A DNA stretch of 57,631 nt from Candidatus Latescibacterota bacterium (GTDB lineage Bacteria; Latescibacterota; UBA2968; UBA8231). The stretch is taken from contig JAJDUT010000012.1 of NCBI GenBank assembly GCA_022826515.1, positions 1 to 57,631 of the forward strand, in the 5' to 3' direction. Made by a program: the position numbers and the translations under genes. Shown piece by piece: positions 46,492 to 54,936 of the stretch (position 1 is the stretch's first letter; each line of letters begins with the position of its first letter). A model generated the notes under the pieces. The model saw only the letters and a program-made list of their open reading frames with translations. It did no database searches and was not told the DNA's origin.

Positions 46492-46584
46492 GTCGTCGAA
46501 ATCGGCCTGCTCGTAGAAAGCCGCCACCAACTCATCGTTGTACGCGAGCGGATAGCGGATTTCATGCGCTAGGAGACGGCTCAC
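46492..46584 (-). pseudogene. Remnant of a second copy of the single-chain RNA polymerase gene
   Basis: 46492-46544 matches 49418-49470 (about 45 of 53 bases). In frame it encodes 'YNDELVAAFYEQADFDD', against 'YGDELVAAFYQQADFDD' (residues 926-942) in the polymerase. Most differences are at third codon positions, so the fragment diverged as a coding gene before breaking. The upstream part (to 46584) reads 'SRLLAHEIRYPLA', unlike the local copy. Only this scrap remains. Confidence 0.65.
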
Positions 46585-46601
46585 ACCGGCAGGTATTCAG
46601 A

Positions 46602-48959
46602 TCAGTAAACTATTGAGACCAACTCGACAGCCAGCTCGGTGCGCCCATCCCCTTTGACCTTCAACCGCGCTATATAATTGCCCGGCGGCACTTGCCCTCC
46701 CGTCCCAGTGCGCCCGTCCCACGTCAACCGTAGCGGTCCGGCCGTACCCATCGACTCTACACCGGCCACGCGCCGTCCCGCCAAATCGAAAATTTCCAAC
46801 TGCACGGGCCGCGCCGTCAAAACATCGACCAGATCCAGTGCGACGACCAACTCGTCGTTGACCCCGTCGCCATTGGGCGTCAACACGCTGGGGGCAATGG
46901 ACATATTGGCCCACAAGGATCGCCCCAGCGGCAAGCGCACCACATTGGTGCTGCTTTCCACCGACTCCGCAGCATCCCCTGGTTCGACCCGCTGGCGCAC
47001 GGGCTCGGCCAAGCGGCTGTCCTCTAGGAACAGCTCAAAGCGAGTGGCGTCGAGGAATATGGCCGCGGCAAAATCCACTTCCACCAACTGTCCCGAGCGC
47101 ACGGGCTGCGGCAATTGCACGACAAAACCATCCTCCACTACGGCCACTGCCGCTTCCCGCACCACCCCATCCACCCGCACCTGGTCGAACTGCAAATCCG
47201 TCGAGGCCTGCACCAATAGTCGGTCAAAGCCGTTGCGCGTGCGCTCGGGCCGCACATAGTACGTGAAGATCTCCTGTCGGCCCGGTTGCACCAGGACGGG
47301 TGCTAGTTCTGCGGCTACCTGCTGGGCCAGGGGCTCGGAAAAATCCAGCACCACCCAATCCAGTTGCGCCCCCACTGACGGATCGTCGGAGACTAACCGC
47401 CCTTCCAACTGCACATAGCGCCGCATGGAGGGCGACTGGAAGGGCTGGTCCGGCTCCAAGTACACCGGACTCCACGGACTCCAATCCGCCCCCGGCACAA
47501 AGACCGTGTCAATGGGCCCGCGAAAAGAGGGGATGCGCCGCTCCCACTGCCGCTGAGTGATTTCCTTGCCCTCTGGATCGCGGTATATCACCTCGGCGTC
47601 GAGCGTATTGCCCGAGCGGCTGCGCAGCTCCAGACGCGTGCCCCCTGGGGTCTGACCGCCCCAGCGCAAGGCATTGATATTCTTTGGTCCCTGTAAATCC
47701 AAAATGGGAGATCGCAGATCTACCTGAACCGGCGCGCCGCGGCCAAAGACTTGGAATTCGGAGATAGTACCAGAAGCTCCGCAGCCGCGCGCAGCCTCGC
47801 TGCCGAACTCGTCGCCGCAGTTGGCGTCCCACGTCTTCCACCTGATGCGCACAAAGCGGACCGGAAGACTGGTAAAACGGTGATCGGCCAAACCTTGGAT
47901 CCGGTTGAGCTGGCTACCCCAACCGGAAAAGTGCTTGGTCCAGCGCAGCGAGCCGTCCGGGGCCAGCGAACCGTCCGAGGTCAATACCTCGTAGAAATTG
48001 AACCAGAACCCGCGGTACTGGCGGGAAAAGGTGAGCAGCCGCACTAGGTCAACCCAGTAAACAGCCCCCAGATCCATGGTGATCTGGGCAATCACATCGG
48101 TATCGGCCCGGGTCGCCCGGATATTGGACCAGACTGTGCTGATGCGGCCGTCCATCAACTGCAAGGCATTGGCCAGATTCGGGATATCGGGATTCTTGGT
48201 ATCGACTCCCACGACAATGTCAACGCTGCCGCCGCGCTCGATGGCTCCCTGTACCAGATTGTCGCCAAAGGCCTCCACCTCAATCTCGACCAGTCGCGCC
48301 TCGGGTGCCGCTTTCAGGACCTCTACCCGCACGAAGTGCACTGGGAAGGGCGCGTCCGGGTTCAATTCATAGGTGATCCGGCGGCGGTCCTCGGTAAAGC
48401 GCTCTTTAATCCGGTATGCTAGGGTGCCTTCTATCTGCGTGCGGGTCTCGTCGCGGAACTGTTCGCCAGTAGAAAGCAGCAGATCGAAAATCTCAAAGGG
48501 AGGCCCTCGCGCGGAAAAAATTAGATGCACCCGATGGGCCGAAACCACCCGGCCTAGATCTACTTCGACAAACCAGTCCTCGGCCCGCTCGTCCAAATCC
48601 GGCCCCCAGCCCGTGCTCTCGTCCCCGTCCATCACCCCCGATGCCGCTAGGGCATTGGAACCTACCCGGCTGATCCCGCCGCCAAAGGCCACCGCGTCCA
48701 GGACCGCATTGTTGTTCCGGCGCACTGCCACCGGTCGAATGATCCCCTCCCGCGTCAGTTCCACTGCCCCGAGGGGCAACTCCCACTGGCGCCACTGGGC
48801 CGCTGTTGCAAAGCGCAACTCATCGCCAGCGCCCTTTTGCCAAGGGACCAACAGAATGCCGATGGCGAGCAAAAACGCCCGGCTTGAATCCATTGCCGCA
48901 CGACGGAAAATGCCTCCACTCGCCGCTGCATCCCGGCAGATTTCTACTCCCTGCTCCAT
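46602..48959 (-). CDS. Secreted discoidin-domain protein with FlgD-like C-terminal domain
   Basis: 785 residues. A signal-like hydrophobic segment sits at about 27-40 (an inner ATG at 48893 would make it a standard signal peptide, but the first ATG has GAGGAG upstream). Two F5/8C-like carbohydrate/surface-binding domains lie near 95-235 ('GDESTGWGPDLDERAEDWFVEVDLG') and 240-410 ('DGRISTVWSNIRAT', 'ITMDLGAVYWVDLVRLL'). A beta-rich middle follows, and a final FlgD/gliding-type domain with 'SVLTPNGDGVNDELVV' near 715 and 'LTWDGRTGTGGQVPPGNYIARL'. Probably cell-surface. It follows the polymerase operon but behind a terminator. Confidence 0.8.
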   Translation of the reverse strand: MEQGVEICRDAAASGGIFRRAAMDSSRAFLLAIGILLVPWQKGAGDELRFATAAQWRQWELPLGAVELTREGIIRPVAVRRNNNAVLDAVAFGGGISRVGSNALAASGVMDGDESTGWGPDLDERAEDWFVEVDLGRVVSAHRVHLIFSARGPPFEIFDLLLSTGEQFRDETRTQIEGTLAYRIKERFTEDRRRITYELNPDAPFPVHFVRVEVLKAAPEARLVEIEVEAFGDNLVQGAIERGGSVDIVVGVDTKNPDIPNLANALQLMDGRISTVWSNIRATRADTDVIAQITMDLGAVYWVDLVRLLTFSRQYRGFWFNFYEVLTSDGSLAPDGSLRWTKHFSGWGSQLNRIQGLADHRFTSLPVRFVRIRWKTWDANCGDEFGSEAARGCGASGTISEFQVFGRGAPVQVDLRSPILDLQGPKNINALRWGGQTPGGTRLELRSRSGNTLDAEVIYRDPEGKEITQRQWERRIPSFRGPIDTVFVPGADWSPWSPVYLEPDQPFQSPSMRRYVQLEGRLVSDDPSVGAQLDWVVLDFSEPLAQQVAAELAPVLVQPGRQEIFTYYVRPERTRNGFDRLLVQASTDLQFDQVRVDGVVREAAVAVVEDGFVVQLPQPVRSGQLVEVDFAAAIFLDATRFELFLEDSRLAEPVRQRVEPGDAAESVESSTNVVRLPLGRSLWANMSIAPSVLTPNGDGVNDELVVALDLVDVLTARPVQLEIFDLAGRRVAGVESMGTAGPLRLTWDGRTGTGGQVPPGNYIARLKVKGDGRTELAVELVSIVY

Positions 48960-49007
48960 CGATACCCACTTCTCCTCTGACAGAGTTTGTGGATATCTAT
49001 ACTACAT

Positions 49008-49028
49008 AAAAAGCGACGTATGCGTCGC
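49008..49028 (-). terminator. Rho-independent terminator of the sigma/polymerase operon
   Basis: On the minus strand GCGACG-CATA-CGTCGC followed by TTTTT, beginning two bases after the polymerase stop codon. Confidence 0.85.
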
Positions 49029-49030
49029 CC

Positions 49031-52000
49031 CTAGGCTGGTAGCCCTGCAAAGAGCCGGCTGAACAGGCTGGTCAGCGGATCGGTCTCGCCGCGCTCAGCC
49101 GCCCTCGCAAAGACTACGCCCGGCTGCGAGGCCCTAGCGGCCCGGCCCAAAACGTGGTAATCGGCACGAGCGGGCTGTTGGGCCGCTTCCCGTGCCTCGC
49201 TCCAGCCCTGGTTGGTGGCGGCCAGACCCCACCATAAGGCACGCGGGGCCCGCACCTTGGTTTCCTCTACCGACAGGCCGTCGCGCCAACAACCGCGCTG
49301 GGCGAATAGGCCGCCATCTTCCCGATAGATTAACCCACCGCCCACGTATTGAATCAACTGCTGTTGGTTGCCCCGCGCCCCCGACAGCGACAACAAGGCC
49401 AAGGGCCCCAAGTCGTTGTCGTCGAAATCGGCCTGCTGGTAGAAAGCCGCCACTAACTCGTCGCCATACATTTGCCACTCGTCCAAATCGGCTTCCTCGG
49501 GTTGTTCAGGCCACTCCTTGCTTGAACCTAGGAAGGGATTGAAGGAGGCCCCCGACTGCTTGCAGACCTCAAAGCCGCGCCGCGTCAACTGGTCGAGTAC
49601 CTCCAGCGCTCGCTCTAGGCCCTCGCGCTGCAGCACCTGAGCTAGCAAGCGGTTGAGATCGTGCTTGGAAAATAGCCGACTGCCATCCACGGCCACTCCG
49701 GTCAATTCCTCCACTTCAGCGCGGCCTTCCTCCGTGCGGCATAGCTGCGCCAAGCCCCATATCATGCCGTGATAATTGTCGGTCACGTAGCGCCATATAT
49801 CCGCATCGCGCTGTATGTGCCCGGCCACCGACAGCGCGGTTTCGGCTTCGACCTGGGCTTCCTCAGTGAGGGGCAAAAACACCTCGATCTGATCGCCGTC
49901 GAAATCTAGCTCCATCAGTCGGCAAACGCGCGGATGGACGCGCACGGCGGCCCCGGCCAAACGCCGCGGACGAAAGGCCACCATCGCGGTGGACGCCGGG
50001 CCATCGTCAACCAGCACCCGCTGGGCGCTGTACAGCAGCACCCACGAGCGCCCCATGAGCGCGTCCAGAACCTCAGTCGCTCGGGGCGAACGCCGCGCCA
50101 CTTCCTCGGCGTGGCCTATCTCCCGCTCTACCTGAGGCCCGAACAAAGCCCAAACCATTGCCTCGGGTAGGCCCACTTGGTCGAGCTCCAACTCAAAACC
50201 AGAGACAAGCGCGGCCCGGCCGCTAAACAGCGGTCTTGCTTGAAAGTGGAGGTGCTCCGGGCGCAACAACGCGATAAAAAAATCCTCCACCCGTTGGGTC
50301 ACCTGTGCCACTGCTGGCCCGACCAGAGCCTCGGGCGCTTCGCTATCGATGATGCGCTGCAAACGCGTATTAGCTTCGACCAAATCCTCGTAGCAGCCTC
50401 GAATCGGGTCGAACTCGATCCCCGTAGGCAAAGCGCCGGGATCTCCCACCGTCCCCACTTGGCGTCCCGGTGCCCACGGGTGCGGCACGGGGCGAGCCAA
50501 GGTCAATCCCTCCGGCTCGGCAAAGGAAAAGCGCAACTCCCCGCCCGCTAACTCGGCCCGTACCCCGGCCACACCCAACAACTGCTGCAACAGGGCAAAG
50601 CGCGGAGACGGAGGCGGGGACGGGGATATTGGGCCAGAAGCCAAGCGCTGGCCAAGCCCATCGGCGTCGGGCCGCTCAGCCGCGGCCGTGTTGAACAAAG
50701 CGTGGATATTGGCTACGGCCCCGGCCTCGCACAAAGCTCCGTAGGCCATCATGTCGAGCGCTGGTCCGCCGACTCCTGTCACCGCGGTTTCCAAGTGCTC
50801 GGCCGCGGTGTGGGCCGCCAAGCGGCCCCAGTACACCCAACCCACGGTACTGCGATAGGGCAGCTTTGCGCCTTTGAGGGTCAGTTGCTCCATGCCGTCT
50901 TCGGGCAGTTTCGCCTCGACTAGACGCGCTTTCAACACTTTTTCGCTGGGTGCTTGGAAAGGCGGCACCACCGCCGGAGTCCCTTCGGCTTGGGCAATGC
51001 GACCCATGACCACCTCGCGCTGCTGGCCGAAGTTGAGCCGCGAGACCATACTGGTCGGACTCAAGATGAGCTCTACCGGCGTACCGTCGGGCAACTGCGG
51101 CATGTCGGCGTCGGGCAAGATGCGCGTCACCACTCCCTTGGCACCGTGGCGGTTGCTTAGTTTGTCGCCCACCCCCACTGCGGCGGGGAAATCCATTCGC
51201 GCCGCGGCCGATTCGCTAATGACTAAGCCATCCTCAAACGTGTCCCCATCCCACATGACGAAGGCGGTCAGCAGATTGTACCCGCCCCAAAAGTCGGCGG
51301 CTTCGGGCTCGTATCCCGTCTGCACTAGGGCCGGCTCGGGTTTGTGGCCCTTGGAGGCCAAGCGCTGGTCGTACTGCTGGCGGAACCAACCCGTGTCGTG
51401 AATCGGTGCCGCGGTATCGGCGGCGCTCGTCCATTGGCGCATCATATTGATGCCCATCAGAGCGCGATTGGTATCGTCGTGTTCGAGAAAGGGCACCATG
51501 GAGGCCGAAAAACCCAAGATGCTGTCGGGCGCTTCGACTTCGGCGAGCTCGGTTCGGCTGAGCTCACCGTCGAAGCCAGCCGAGCCGTCAATCCGTTCGA
51601 GCTTGCCGTCGCAGATGCGGGCACCGCGGGCTACTTCCAGGATTCGGCCGATATTGGGGCCCTCGGGGATGCAGTAGGGGCACACTAGGCCGTATTGGCT
51701 GTCGGGGAAAACGCCTCGGTCGACAAAAGGCTCGCCAACGATGGGGATCAAAGTCAGCCGCCGCAGATGGGTATAGCGGTCAAGCCAGTTGGTCGCTTGG
51801 AGGTACTGGGAAGTTGTCTCCAAGTGGAAGTCGCGCATCCAGGCGTCTAAGGGCAGCCAATTCCGCACCAAGTCGCCATCCCAAGCCAATTGCTCGGGAG
51901 CCGCTTCCAATCTTTGGTCAATAAAGTCATAGAGCTGTTCGCCTACACAGAGAATGCGCGCTTGATCGAGTTCGCGCCGGTCGGGATAGGGGACCACGAC

Positions 52001-52243
52001 CCGATAGTTACCTTCAATGCGGAAAAGACCATCGCGGTCGGGCCGAGGCAAATCTCGATACTCAACCTCGACCGGGGCATCGCCGAGTCCCAAGCCCAGT
52101 TTAATGGAAAAAGTATAGGAGCCCTGTTGTTCGACTTGATAATCGGCCAGCGGCAAGCGCTCACCCAAAAGCCGGGGCAGTCGCTGGTAGATGAAAAGGT
52201 CAAAGGACTCCCTATGCCAAGGTACGTCGAGATTCAATGTCAT
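49031..52243 (-). CDS. Single-chain minimal RNA polymerase: fused beta and beta-prime cores
   Basis: 1070 residues against roughly 2700 for bacterial beta plus beta-prime. Beta half (1 to ~520): 'DGLFRIEGNYRVVV' (71-84), Rif region 'SQYLQATNWLDRYTHLRRLT' (145-164), 'VCPYCIPEGPNIG' (187-199), 'DTNRALMGINMMRQ' (257-270), 'TFEDGLVISE' (335-344; E337, D338), 'GDKLSNRHGAKG' with K361 and K369, and 'SRLNFGQ' (R402). A Pro-rich linker lies near 535-550. Beta-prime half: clamp helices 'EANTRLQRIIDSEAP' (623-637) that bind sigma region 2 in known enzymes, 'FSGRAALVSG', 'GLPEAMVWALF', catalytic DFDGD (780-784), 'PLTEEAQVEA', 'SGASFNPF', 'SGARGNQQQ' (954-962), 'WRDGL' (986-990) and a C-terminal block like beta-prime region H (1042-1070). 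Missing: zinc finger, 'NRAPTLHR', the trigger-loop His, the 'GEPGTQLTMRTFH' block and most lobes. Start ATG overlaps the sigma stop; GGAGG seven bases upstream lies inside the sigma gene. Confidence 0.9.
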   Translation of the reverse strand: MTLNLDVPWHRESFDLFIYQRLPRLLGERLPLADYQVEQQGSYTFSIKLGLGLGDAPVEVEYRDLPRPDRDGLFRIEGNYRVVVPYPDRRELDQARILCVGEQLYDFIDQRLEAAPEQLAWDGDLVRNWLPLDAWMRDFHLETTSQYLQATNWLDRYTHLRRLTLIPIVGEPFVDRGVFPDSQYGLVCPYCIPEGPNIGRILEVARGARICDGKLERIDGSAGFDGELSRTELAEVEAPDSILGFSASMVPFLEHDDTNRALMGINMMRQWTSAADTAAPIHDTGWFRQQYDQRLASKGHKPEPALVQTGYEPEAADFWGGYNLLTAFVMWDGDTFEDGLVISESAAARMDFPAAVGVGDKLSNRHGAKGVVTRILPDADMPQLPDGTPVELILSPTSMVSRLNFGQQREVVMGRIAQAEGTPAVVPPFQAPSEKVLKARLVEAKLPEDGMEQLTLKGAKLPYRSTVGWVYWGRLAAHTAAEHLETAVTGVGGPALDMMAYGALCEAGAVANIHALFNTAAAERPDADGLGQRLASGPISPSPPPSPRFALLQQLLGVAGVRAELAGGELRFSFAEPEGLTLARPVPHPWAPGRQVGTVGDPGALPTGIEFDPIRGCYEDLVEANTRLQRIIDSEAPEALVGPAVAQVTQRVEDFFIALLRPEHLHFQARPLFSGRAALVSGFELELDQVGLPEAMVWALFGPQVEREIGHAEEVARRSPRATEVLDALMGRSWVLLYSAQRVLVDDGPASTAMVAFRPRRLAGAAVRVHPRVCRLMELDFDGDQIEVFLPLTEEAQVEAETALSVAGHIQRDADIWRYVTDNYHGMIWGLAQLCRTEEGRAEVEELTGVAVDGSRLFSKHDLNRLLAQVLQREGLERALEVLDQLTRRGFEVCKQSGASFNPFLGSSKEWPEQPEEADLDEWQMYGDELVAAFYQQADFDDNDLGPLALLSLSGARGNQQQLIQYVGGGLIYREDGGLFAQRGCWRDGLSVEETKVRAPRALWWGLAATNQGWSEAREAAQQPARADYHVLGRAARASQPGVVFARAAERGETDPLTSLFSRLFAGLPA

Positions 52244-52839
52244 TCATGTTCCTCCGGGTTATGGATGGCCTGCCAGGCCCGTGAGAGTTGGCGGCGGCCG
52301 TGGTGCAGCCGCGACTTTACGGTGCCTTCGGGAATGCCCAAGCGTGCGGCCGCGTCCCGCACTTCGACTTGGGCGTCGTAGATCAGACGGAAAACCTCGC
52401 GCTTGTCCTCGGATAGTTCTTGTACTTGTCGCCGCAGCCAGCGTTGCTGGTCGGCCCTTTCCACTTGGGCGTCGGGGCGCTCGGACGCCGCCTCAATCAT
52501 CCATTCGGGCACTTGCTGCGTCTCCTGCTCCACGATTTCAGACAGCATTTCCAGCCGCTGCTCTCGCCGCCTCTGCACAGTGCGCAGGTGAGTCCGGGAA
52601 AGATGAGTGGCAATGCTAAACAGCCAAGCAGCTACAGATCCTCGACCACTCCATTGACCAGCCCGGTTCCACACCCGCAAGAAAACCTCCTGCACTACAT
52701 CGTTGGCACTCGCATCGTCGCGAACGATGCGGCGCACATGGCGGAGGAGCTGCTCTCGATAGCGTTCAAAGAACTGCTGGAATGCGCATGCATCGCGTTC
52801 TTTTATTTGCGCTATGAGTTGTGGGTCCGGTATCTGCAT
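52240..52839 (-). CDS. ECF-type sigma factor paired with the minimal RNA polymerase
   Basis: 199 residues from 'MQIPDPQLIAQIKERD'. Sigma-2 at about 17-87 ('AFQQFFERYREQLLRHVRRIV', 'DVVQEVFLRVWNRAGQW', 'SVAAWLFSIATHL'), sigma-4 at about 137-190 with helix-turn-helix 'VRDAAARLGIPEGTVKSRLHHGR'. A start at 52917 would add 26 residues and has a stronger AAGGAGG but at 13-base spacing, so the start is uncertain. No anti-sigma gene adjoins it. The last codons form the SD and an ATGA overlap for the polymerase, so both proteins are made together. Confidence 0.88.
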   Translation of the reverse strand: MQIPDPQLIAQIKERDACAFQQFFERYREQLLRHVRRIVRDDASANDVVQEVFLRVWNRAGQWSGRGSVAAWLFSIATHLSRTHLRTVQRRREQRLEMLSEIVEQETQQVPEWMIEAASERPDAQVERADQQRWLRRQVQELSEDKREVFRLIYDAQVEVRDAAARLGIPEGTVKSRLHHGRRQLSRAWQAIHNPEEHE

Positions 52840-53082
52840 CAAGGCTCTCTGCAAGTAAAGACGCCGCCCGGAAAGTACAGGTTCAAAGACGAAGGTGAAA
52901 AAGCTCAGAAATCTCATTGAAGGCCGGCTTCCTCCTTGAGTTGACCCACTAGTCGAGCATGGTATCTTACAGCAGTCCTGAATGACTTGAACGATTCGAT
53001 AGGTGGATCGTCTTGTGAGTACTATTCTGCGTCCTTCTGCGTCCTTCTGCGGATCACCTTGTAAACGATGTAGAATTGCCCT
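52840..53082. promoter_or_regulatory. Divergent control region of the sigma/polymerase operon
   Basis: Between the sigma gene and an AspA-like gene. Holds AAGGAGG at 52931-52937 (minus strand) for the possible longer sigma start and a 10-bp tandem repeat TTCTGCGTCC (2.8 copies, 53025-53052). On the minus strand a weak TTCAAG-16 bp-TAAGAT pair lies upstream of that SD. No clear bipartite ECF promoter identified by eye. Confidence 0.35.
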
Positions 53083-54003
53083 ATGACTCCGACAATCACC
53101 CTGCAAAAGAAAGTAATAGAAGGCATCCAAAAAGGTCCCAACCTGCTGATCCTAGGCGGCGTCCACGGCGACGAGTTCGAGTCTATGGCGGCCATTCGCC
53201 GCCTGCTGGACCACCTCGATCCAACGGACCTGCGGGGCCGTCTCACCGCTATCCCCGTAGTCAACGAAGCCGCTTATTGGCGCGGCCAGCGCACGGCCGA
53301 GGACGAGCTGGACTTGGCCCGAACCTGCCCGGGCCGTCCCGACGGTTCGATCACTGAGCGCACGGCCCACGCCGTCAGCGAGGAAATCCGCCGGGCCGAC
53401 TATCTCATCGACCTGCACAGTGGCGGGATAGTCATGGAATTTTACCCTACCGTGGGGTACACCCTGCATCCCGACAAGTCCATCCTCGACGTGCAGCGGC
53501 GCATGGCCCGCGCACTGAATATGCCCATCATCTGGGGCACCTCAGCCCGCCTCGACGGACGCACGCTCTCAGTGGCCCGCGACGCCAACGTGCCAGCCAT
53601 CTACGCCGAGTGGATGGGCGGTGGCACGTGCGACCCCGAGGGCGCGGATGCTTATTTCGAGGGCTGCTTGAACGTCCTAGCCGAACTGGACATGATCGAC
53701 CGCATCCTGCCACCCCTGCGAACCGAGTACACCATAGAGGACGACCGAGACAACTCTGGTCACATACAGATCAATTACCCAGCGCCCTTTGCCGGTTATT
53801 TCGAACCTCAGATAACATTGAAAGCACCCGTGCAACCGGGCGATGTAATCGGCACAGTGGTCGATCATCTGGGGCAGCGACGCGAGGAAGTGGTATCGAC
53901 TCAAGCGGGTTTGATCCTGTGTCTGCGAGTCTTCAACCGCGTCCACCAGGGCGACAGCTTGGCTGCGGTGTTGGAACTCGATCCGGCCCAAACGAGGGAG
54001 TAA
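53083..54003 (+). CDS. Succinylglutamate desuccinylase/aspartoacylase-family deacylase
   Basis: 306 residues. M14-like zinc site: H28 and E31 in 'GGVHGDEFESM' and H112 in 'LIDLHSGG'. 'IPVVNEAAYWRGQRTAEDELDLART' follows the family pattern, and the C-terminal barrel-like part 'FAGYFEPQITLKAPVQPGDVIGTV' is usual. It removes an acyl group from an N-acyl amino acid or similar. No good SD; three bases before the HisG-HisE fusion, so probably one transcript. Confidence 0.88.
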   Translation: MTPTITLQKKVIEGIQKGPNLLILGGVHGDEFESMAAIRRLLDHLDPTDLRGRLTAIPVVNEAAYWRGQRTAEDELDLARTCPGRPDGSITERTAHAVSEEIRRADYLIDLHSGGIVMEFYPTVGYTLHPDKSILDVQRRMARALNMPIIWGTSARLDGRTLSVARDANVPAIYAEWMGGGTCDPEGADAYFEGCLNVLAELDMIDRILPPLRTEYTIEDDRDNSGHIQINYPAPFAGYFEPQITLKAPVQPGDVIGTVVDHLGQRREEVVSTQAGLILCLRVFNRVHQGDSLAAVLELDPAQTRE

Positions 54004-54006
54004 CAA

Positions 54007-54936
54007 ATGTTTCGCGAAGCAATCGGTTTATTCATCCCTGAACCAAAGGCCAAACTCTACATCCCCAAGAACAGTGGTCTGCATGAGTATGTGAACAATC
54101 TATTGAGTGAGATTGGCGTCAGCGACGGAGGCGAATTCACCCGAGCTGACGAGAGCATGGGGACCCTCGAAATAATCCCAGCGCGGGGGGAGGATGTGCC
54201 CCAACGGGTTGACGATTGTCTCCTACGGGGAGAAGTCGCGTATGGCCTCACCGGAGACGATCTCTTCGACGAGTACATGTTGGGCGCGGACGATTCTCCT
54301 CTTGGAGTCCTCAATACCTACGATTGGTTCGATCCAAATGCTCAGTTCTATCGGCCAGCCCTTTGTCTGTTGAACCGCGAAGGGCTAATTCCAGATTCGT
54401 CCGCAATGGTATCCATTGCCGTGAACAAGAAATACGAACTGTCCTCTCGCCAGTTCCTGTCGCAGCGCTTCCAAGCCATCAAGCTGCAGATCAGTATTGC
54501 TGCTTATGCTGGCGACACGGAAAACACAGTAGCAGAGGGCACGCACGACTGGTGCATTGAGGTGGTGTATCGCGGGGAACGCTCGCCCGCAAGCGCGATG
54601 TCCAAGACTGGCCTCAAAGTCGCCGAAGTCGTCCGCTTTAGCGACATTTCATTGATTGGACGGGAAATCGTCAATCCATGGGAAGAGGAGTACCGGAGAA
54701 TATACACAGTCGCGCAAAAACCCACCGGCTCCAATACGTCAAAGCTCCTTGCAGACAGCAATGAGATTTGCAAGAAAGTCGGCGAGGAATCGGCTGAGTT
54801 TGTGAGGGCGTTTACGCAAGAAACCGGGATTCCAGAGGAGTTCAACGGCGTCGTGTATGCGTTGATGGTCGCAGCCGCAAAACTGCAAGTCCCCTGGCAG
54901 GAAATTGAGGCGGACCTGAAGTCTAGGTGGTCGTGA
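54007..54936 (+). CDS. Fusion of HisG-like phosphoribosyltransferase and HisE-like pyrophosphatase
   Basis: 309 residues. Residues 15-225 follow HisG: 'AKLYIPKNSGLHE' start, 'RVDDCLLRGEVAYGLTGDDLFDEY' near 67-90, and the phosphate-binding region 'GTHDWCIEVVYRGE' with 'TGLKVAEVVRFSDISLIG' near 178-218. Residues 237-309 follow HisE: 'PTGSNTSKLLADSNEICKKVGEESAEF' with the GEExxE metal residues at 259-264. HisG couples ATP to PRPP; HisE removes pyrophosphate from phosphoribosyl-ATP. No other his genes are nearby, so it may be the genome's histidine enzyme or serve another adenylated pathway. Confidence 0.78.
   Translation: MFREAIGLFIPEPKAKLYIPKNSGLHEYVNNLLSEIGVSDGGEFTRADESMGTLEIIPARGEDVPQRVDDCLLRGEVAYGLTGDDLFDEYMLGADDSPLGVLNTYDWFDPNAQFYRPALCLLNREGLIPDSSAMVSIAVNKKYELSSRQFLSQRFQAIKLQISIAAYAGDTENTVAEGTHDWCIEVVYRGERSPASAMSKTGLKVAEVVRFSDISLIGREIVNPWEEEYRRIYTVAQKPTGSNTSKLLADSNEICKKVGEESAEFVRAFTQETGIPEEFNGVVYALMVAAAKLQVPWQEIEADLKSRWS

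Noticed and set aside
49031..52243. Reading the polymerase as a broken housekeeping rpoB or rpoC
   Set aside because: Motifs of both subunits occur in order in one uninterrupted 1070-codon frame with catalytic residues kept, its own SD, sigma partner and terminator, so it is an intact gene of a separate family.
53025..53052. Tandem 10-bp repeat TTCTGCGTCC near the sigma gene as a CRISPR-like or iteron array
   Set aside because: Only 2.8 copies without spacers; too short for either.
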